From assembly GCA_014377795.1 (NCBI GenBank), contig JACMOY010000183.1, positions 1-9,603 of the forward strand: a DNA stretch of 9,603 nucleotides, read 5' to 3'. Within the stretch, counting starts at the first letter, position 1, and each line of letters starts with the position of its first letter. The notes under the pieces are model-generated. The model had not been told where the DNA came from. It saw only the letters and a program-made list of their open reading frames with translations, and searched no databases. Shown in pieces: positions 8,135 to 9,603 of this stretch. This DNA is from Actinomycetota bacterium. Its GTDB lineage: Bacteria; Actinomycetota; Actinomycetes; Actinomycetales; Angustibacteraceae. A program made the position numbers and the translations under genes.

Positions 8135-9045
8135 GGGTTGACGGCGAAGTCCGTGACGGCCCCCTGCTCGACGCCCCACTTCTTCAATGCGCTGTCGTAG
8201 GTGCCGTCGGTCTTCAGGGCCTTCAGCGCGTCGGCGATCGCCGTCGCGAAGTCGGTCTCGTTCTTGGGGATCACGTAGCCGTAGGGTGCGGAGTCGTAGA
8301 TGTCACCGCTGAGCTCGAGCGCACCGTTGGACTGCTTGACGGCGTAGGCGCCGACGGGGGAGTCGGCGAGCATCGCGTCCGCCTTGCCCGACGCGACGGC
8401 TGCCGTCGCCTCGTCCTGGCCCTGGTAGGACTGCACCTTGACCGCGGGCTTGCCGGCGCTCTTGCACGCGGCCTGGCGCTTCGGAAGGTCGTCGGTCTCC
8501 TGCACGGTGGCGGTCTGCACCGCCACGCGCTTGCCGCACGCGGTGTCAGCGGTGATGCCGGTGGGGTTGCCCTTCTTGACCGCCCACTGGGTGCCGGCGC
8601 TGTAGTAGCCGACCATGTTGACCTGCTTCTTGCGCTCTGGGTTGATGGTGAAGGACGAGACGCCGACGTCGTACTTGCCGGTGCTGACGCCGGCGATGAT
8701 CGAGTCGAAGCTGGACGGCACGAACTCGACCGTCACCCCCAGCTTCTGCGCGACCGCCGTGAACAGGTCGACGTCGAAGCCCTGGACGGTCTTCCCGTCG
8801 GCGGCGAGGAACTCGCTGGGGGCGTAGGACGCGTCCGTGCCGACCACGATCTTCTTCGCCGCCTTGATCTTGTCAGGCAGCTTGGCCGTCAGGTCGACCT
8901 GGGCGCTCGCCGAGCTGACCGTGCCGGTGCCCGTCGCACCCGAGCCCGACAGCGAGCTCGAACCGCACGCACCGAGCGCCAGGCCGGCAGCGGCGATGAC
9001 GGCGACGGGGCCGAGGTGGCGAGCGGCGAGGGGACGACGGGACAC
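8131..9045 (-). CDS. amino-acid ABC transporter substrate-binding lipoprotein
   Basis: Extracellular solute-binding protein of family 3 (SBP_bac_3), tethered to the membrane by lipid. The 304-residue precursor has a signal peptide [27 protein letters not shown] with the lipobox LGAC (lipidated Cys27) and a Ser/Gly linker. The binding domain starts near [16 protein letters not shown]; then [16 protein letters not shown] (88-103) and [30 protein letters not shown]. Arg138 in the PER motif should hold the ligand carboxylate, and the Asp in [10 protein letters not shown] the amino group. Two cysteines (in DTACGKR and RQAACKS) could form a disulfide. Start GTG 9045 is chosen for GGAGG 6 bases upstream and for the correct signal-peptide length; the frame is open further upstream but without coding character. 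First gene of the importer operon. Exact amino acid unknown. Confidence 0.95.
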   Translation of the reverse strand: MSRRPLAARHLGPVAVIAAAGLALGACGSSSLSGSGATGTGTVSSASAQVDLTAKLPDKIKAAKKIVVGTDASYAPSEFLAADGKTVQGFDVDLFTAVAQKLGVTVEFVPSSFDSIIAGVSTGKYDVGVSSFTINPERKKQVNMVGYYSAGTQWAVKKGNPTGITADTACGKRVAVQTATVQETDDLPKRQAACKSAGKPAVKVQSYQGQDEATAAVASGKADAMLADSPVGAYAVKQSNGALELSGDIYDSAPYGYVIPKNETDFATAIADALKALKTDGTYDSALKKWGVEQGAVTDFAVNP

Positions 9046-9083
9046 AAGGAGCCTCCGGTGGTGTGGCGTGGCTGATGCCGCGC

Positions 9084-9111
9084 ATCCTGCCACCGAATCG
9101 GGTGTTGTCAC
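9084..9111 (-). promoter_or_regulatory. weak promoter candidate for the amino-acid importer operon
   Basis: On the minus strand GTGACA (9111-9106; one change from TTGACA) is followed after 16 bases by CAGGAT (9089-9084; fits a relaxed TANNNT apart from the first base). It would start transcription about 35 bases before the binding-protein GTG. The match is modest and found by eye. The -35 element would overlap the Crp-like palindrome. Confidence 0.3.
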
Positions 9112-9121
9112 GGACGTCACA
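9106..9121. promoter_or_regulatory. Crp/GlxR-like palindrome
   Basis: TGTCA-CGGACG-TCACA matches the cAMP-receptor/GlxR consensus TGTGA-N6-TCACA at 9 of 10 defined bases. It lies in the divergent region between the importer operon and the malic enzyme gene, 61 bases before the importer start. GTCAC also occurs as a direct repeat here (9107-9111 and 9116-9120). Regulatory use is inferred. Such 10-base matches do occur by chance in GC-rich genomes. Confidence 0.4.
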
Positions 9122-9143
9122 CCGATCGCAATCGGGCTGTGAC

Positions 9144-9171
9144 CTGACGAGCGAAGCCGGTGTGCCACGAT
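9144..9171 (+). promoter_or_regulatory. weak promoter candidate toward the malic enzyme gene
   Basis: CTGACG (9144-9149) and CACGAT (9166-9171) with a 16-base spacer each differ by one or two bases from TTGAC(G/A) and TAcgAT-type hexamers. Transcription would leave an untranslated leader of roughly 150 bases. The remainder of the 281-base gap (9172-9316) shows no further element or small gene I can support. Confidence 0.22.
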
Positions 9172-9326
9172 GGCCGGGTTGCGCGGGCGACCCCCGTCCG
9201 ACGGTCGCGTCGCTCGAGCCGCACCCCACCGGGTGCTCCTGCCACCGCAGTCACGCGCCGTCCGCTGCCGATCCACCGCCGACGGCCGCGCCCACCCGTG
9301 CTCGCACCACCCGATCGAGGTCACCG

Positions 9327-9603
9327 ATGACAGCCCTGCCCACCCCGTTCGACCCCGACCTGCCGGTCTTCCGCTACCACCTCGGCGGCAAGCTCGCGGT
9401 GGCGCCGCGTCGTCCCCTGGCCGGCCGCGGCGACCTGTCGCTGGCCTACAGCCCTGGCGTTGCCGAGCCCGTACGTGAAATCGCCCGTGACCCTGAGCTG
9501 GCGTACAAGTACACCGGCAAAGGCAACCTGGTTGCAGTGATTTCCGATGGCACCGCGATTCTCGGCCTGGGTAACCTCGGCCCATTGGCTTCCAAGCCAG
9601 TCA
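9327..9603 (+). CDS. maeB: malic enzyme N-terminal part (runs off window; likely chimeric)
   Basis: Beginning of an NAD(P)-dependent malic enzyme, which oxidatively decarboxylates malate to pyruvate. Ninety-two codons are present. Start ATG 9327 has GAGG 6 bases upstream. The malic-enzyme N-terminal domain is clear: [19 protein letters not shown] (35-53), with the conserved tyrosine of the YxPGVA motif at 41, then [22 protein letters not shown] (71-92). Residues 1-35 use GC-rich codons (about 75% GC). From about residue 42 the codons become CCT, GTT, GTA, CGT, GAA, and the GC falls to about 59%. The protein from residue 36 reads like Pseudomonas MaeB ([22 protein letters not shown]), not the actinobacterial form I would expect. 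The first part is probably a real actinobacterial gene; the last part probably belongs to another genome. Confidence 0.85.
   Translation, partial: MTALPTPFDPDLPVFRYHLGGKLAVAPRRPLAGRGDLSLAYSPGVAEPVREIARDPELAYKYTGKGNLVAVISDGTAILGLGNLGPLASKPV
9455..9603. other. compositional break: probable foreign sequence joined within maeB
   Basis: From about 9455 to the right edge GC drops to about 59% by hand count (133 bases from 9471), against about 75% for 9327-9470. Codon choice and the encoded protein become Pseudomonas-like. The switch coincides with a conserved stretch (9432-9453, encoding DLSLAYSP) where unrelated malic enzyme genes can be identical in DNA. An assembly chimera is the simplest explanation; recent recombination is the alternative. 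Confidence 0.7.

Noticed and set aside
9170..9478. Plus-strand open frame across the intergenic region into maeB
   Set aside because: Arg/Pro-rich, no ribosome site, and it overlaps the malic enzyme start in another frame.

Overview
The window looks like chromosomal DNA of a high-GC actinomycete. Evidence: GC near 75% where I counted by hand, GTG starts, NNC/NNG codon preference, a nickel superoxide dismutase gene with its maturation protease, and a DUF6297-type membrane protein. I cannot name the genus. All intact genes except a YihY/BrkB protein at the left and a malic enzyme at the right lie on the minus strand.

Left part (1-3239): a GNAT acetyltransferase runs off the left edge on the minus strand. 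A YihY/BrkB-family membrane protein starts divergently from almost the same bases. Its 3' end overlaps, tail to tail, a sodium:solute symporter of the monocarboxylate (MctP-like) type. The symporter is preceded by and coupled (ATGA overlap) to a small DUF3311 two-helix membrane protein, the usual partner of this symporter type.

Middle part (3325-6288): a two-gene ABC transporter, with an ATPase coupled through a GTGA overlap to a large DUF6297-like permease, of unknown substrate. Upstream of it a strong hairpin closes the sodN gene. sodN (nickel superoxide dismutase with a 14-residue propeptide and the HCDLPCG nickel hook) is preceded by sodX, the S26-type peptidase expected to remove the propeptide. 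A perfect 16-bp inverted repeat sits in the 63-bp gap between sodX and sodN.

Right part (6312-9045): a complete polar amino-acid ABC importer, in the order binding lipoprotein, permease, ATPase, all joined by 4-bp overlaps. sodX follows the ATPase after only 23 bp, so the importer and the SOD maturation gene may share a transcript. A 281-bp divergent intergenic region follows and carries a Crp/GlxR-like palindrome.

Right edge (9327-9603): the start of an NAD(P)-dependent malic enzyme. Within this gene the composition changes abruptly, from about 75% GC with actinobacterial codons to about 59% GC with Pseudomonas-like codons and protein sequence. The switch occurs at a conserved stretch near 9432-9455. 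The simplest reading is a chimeric assembly junction, not biology, and the last ~150 bases should not be attributed to the same organism without checking.

I found no RNA genes, insertion sequences, CRISPR arrays or phage genes. No clearly undescribed system is evident. The least explained items are the DUF6297/ABC pair, the palindrome before sodN and the sodX placement.
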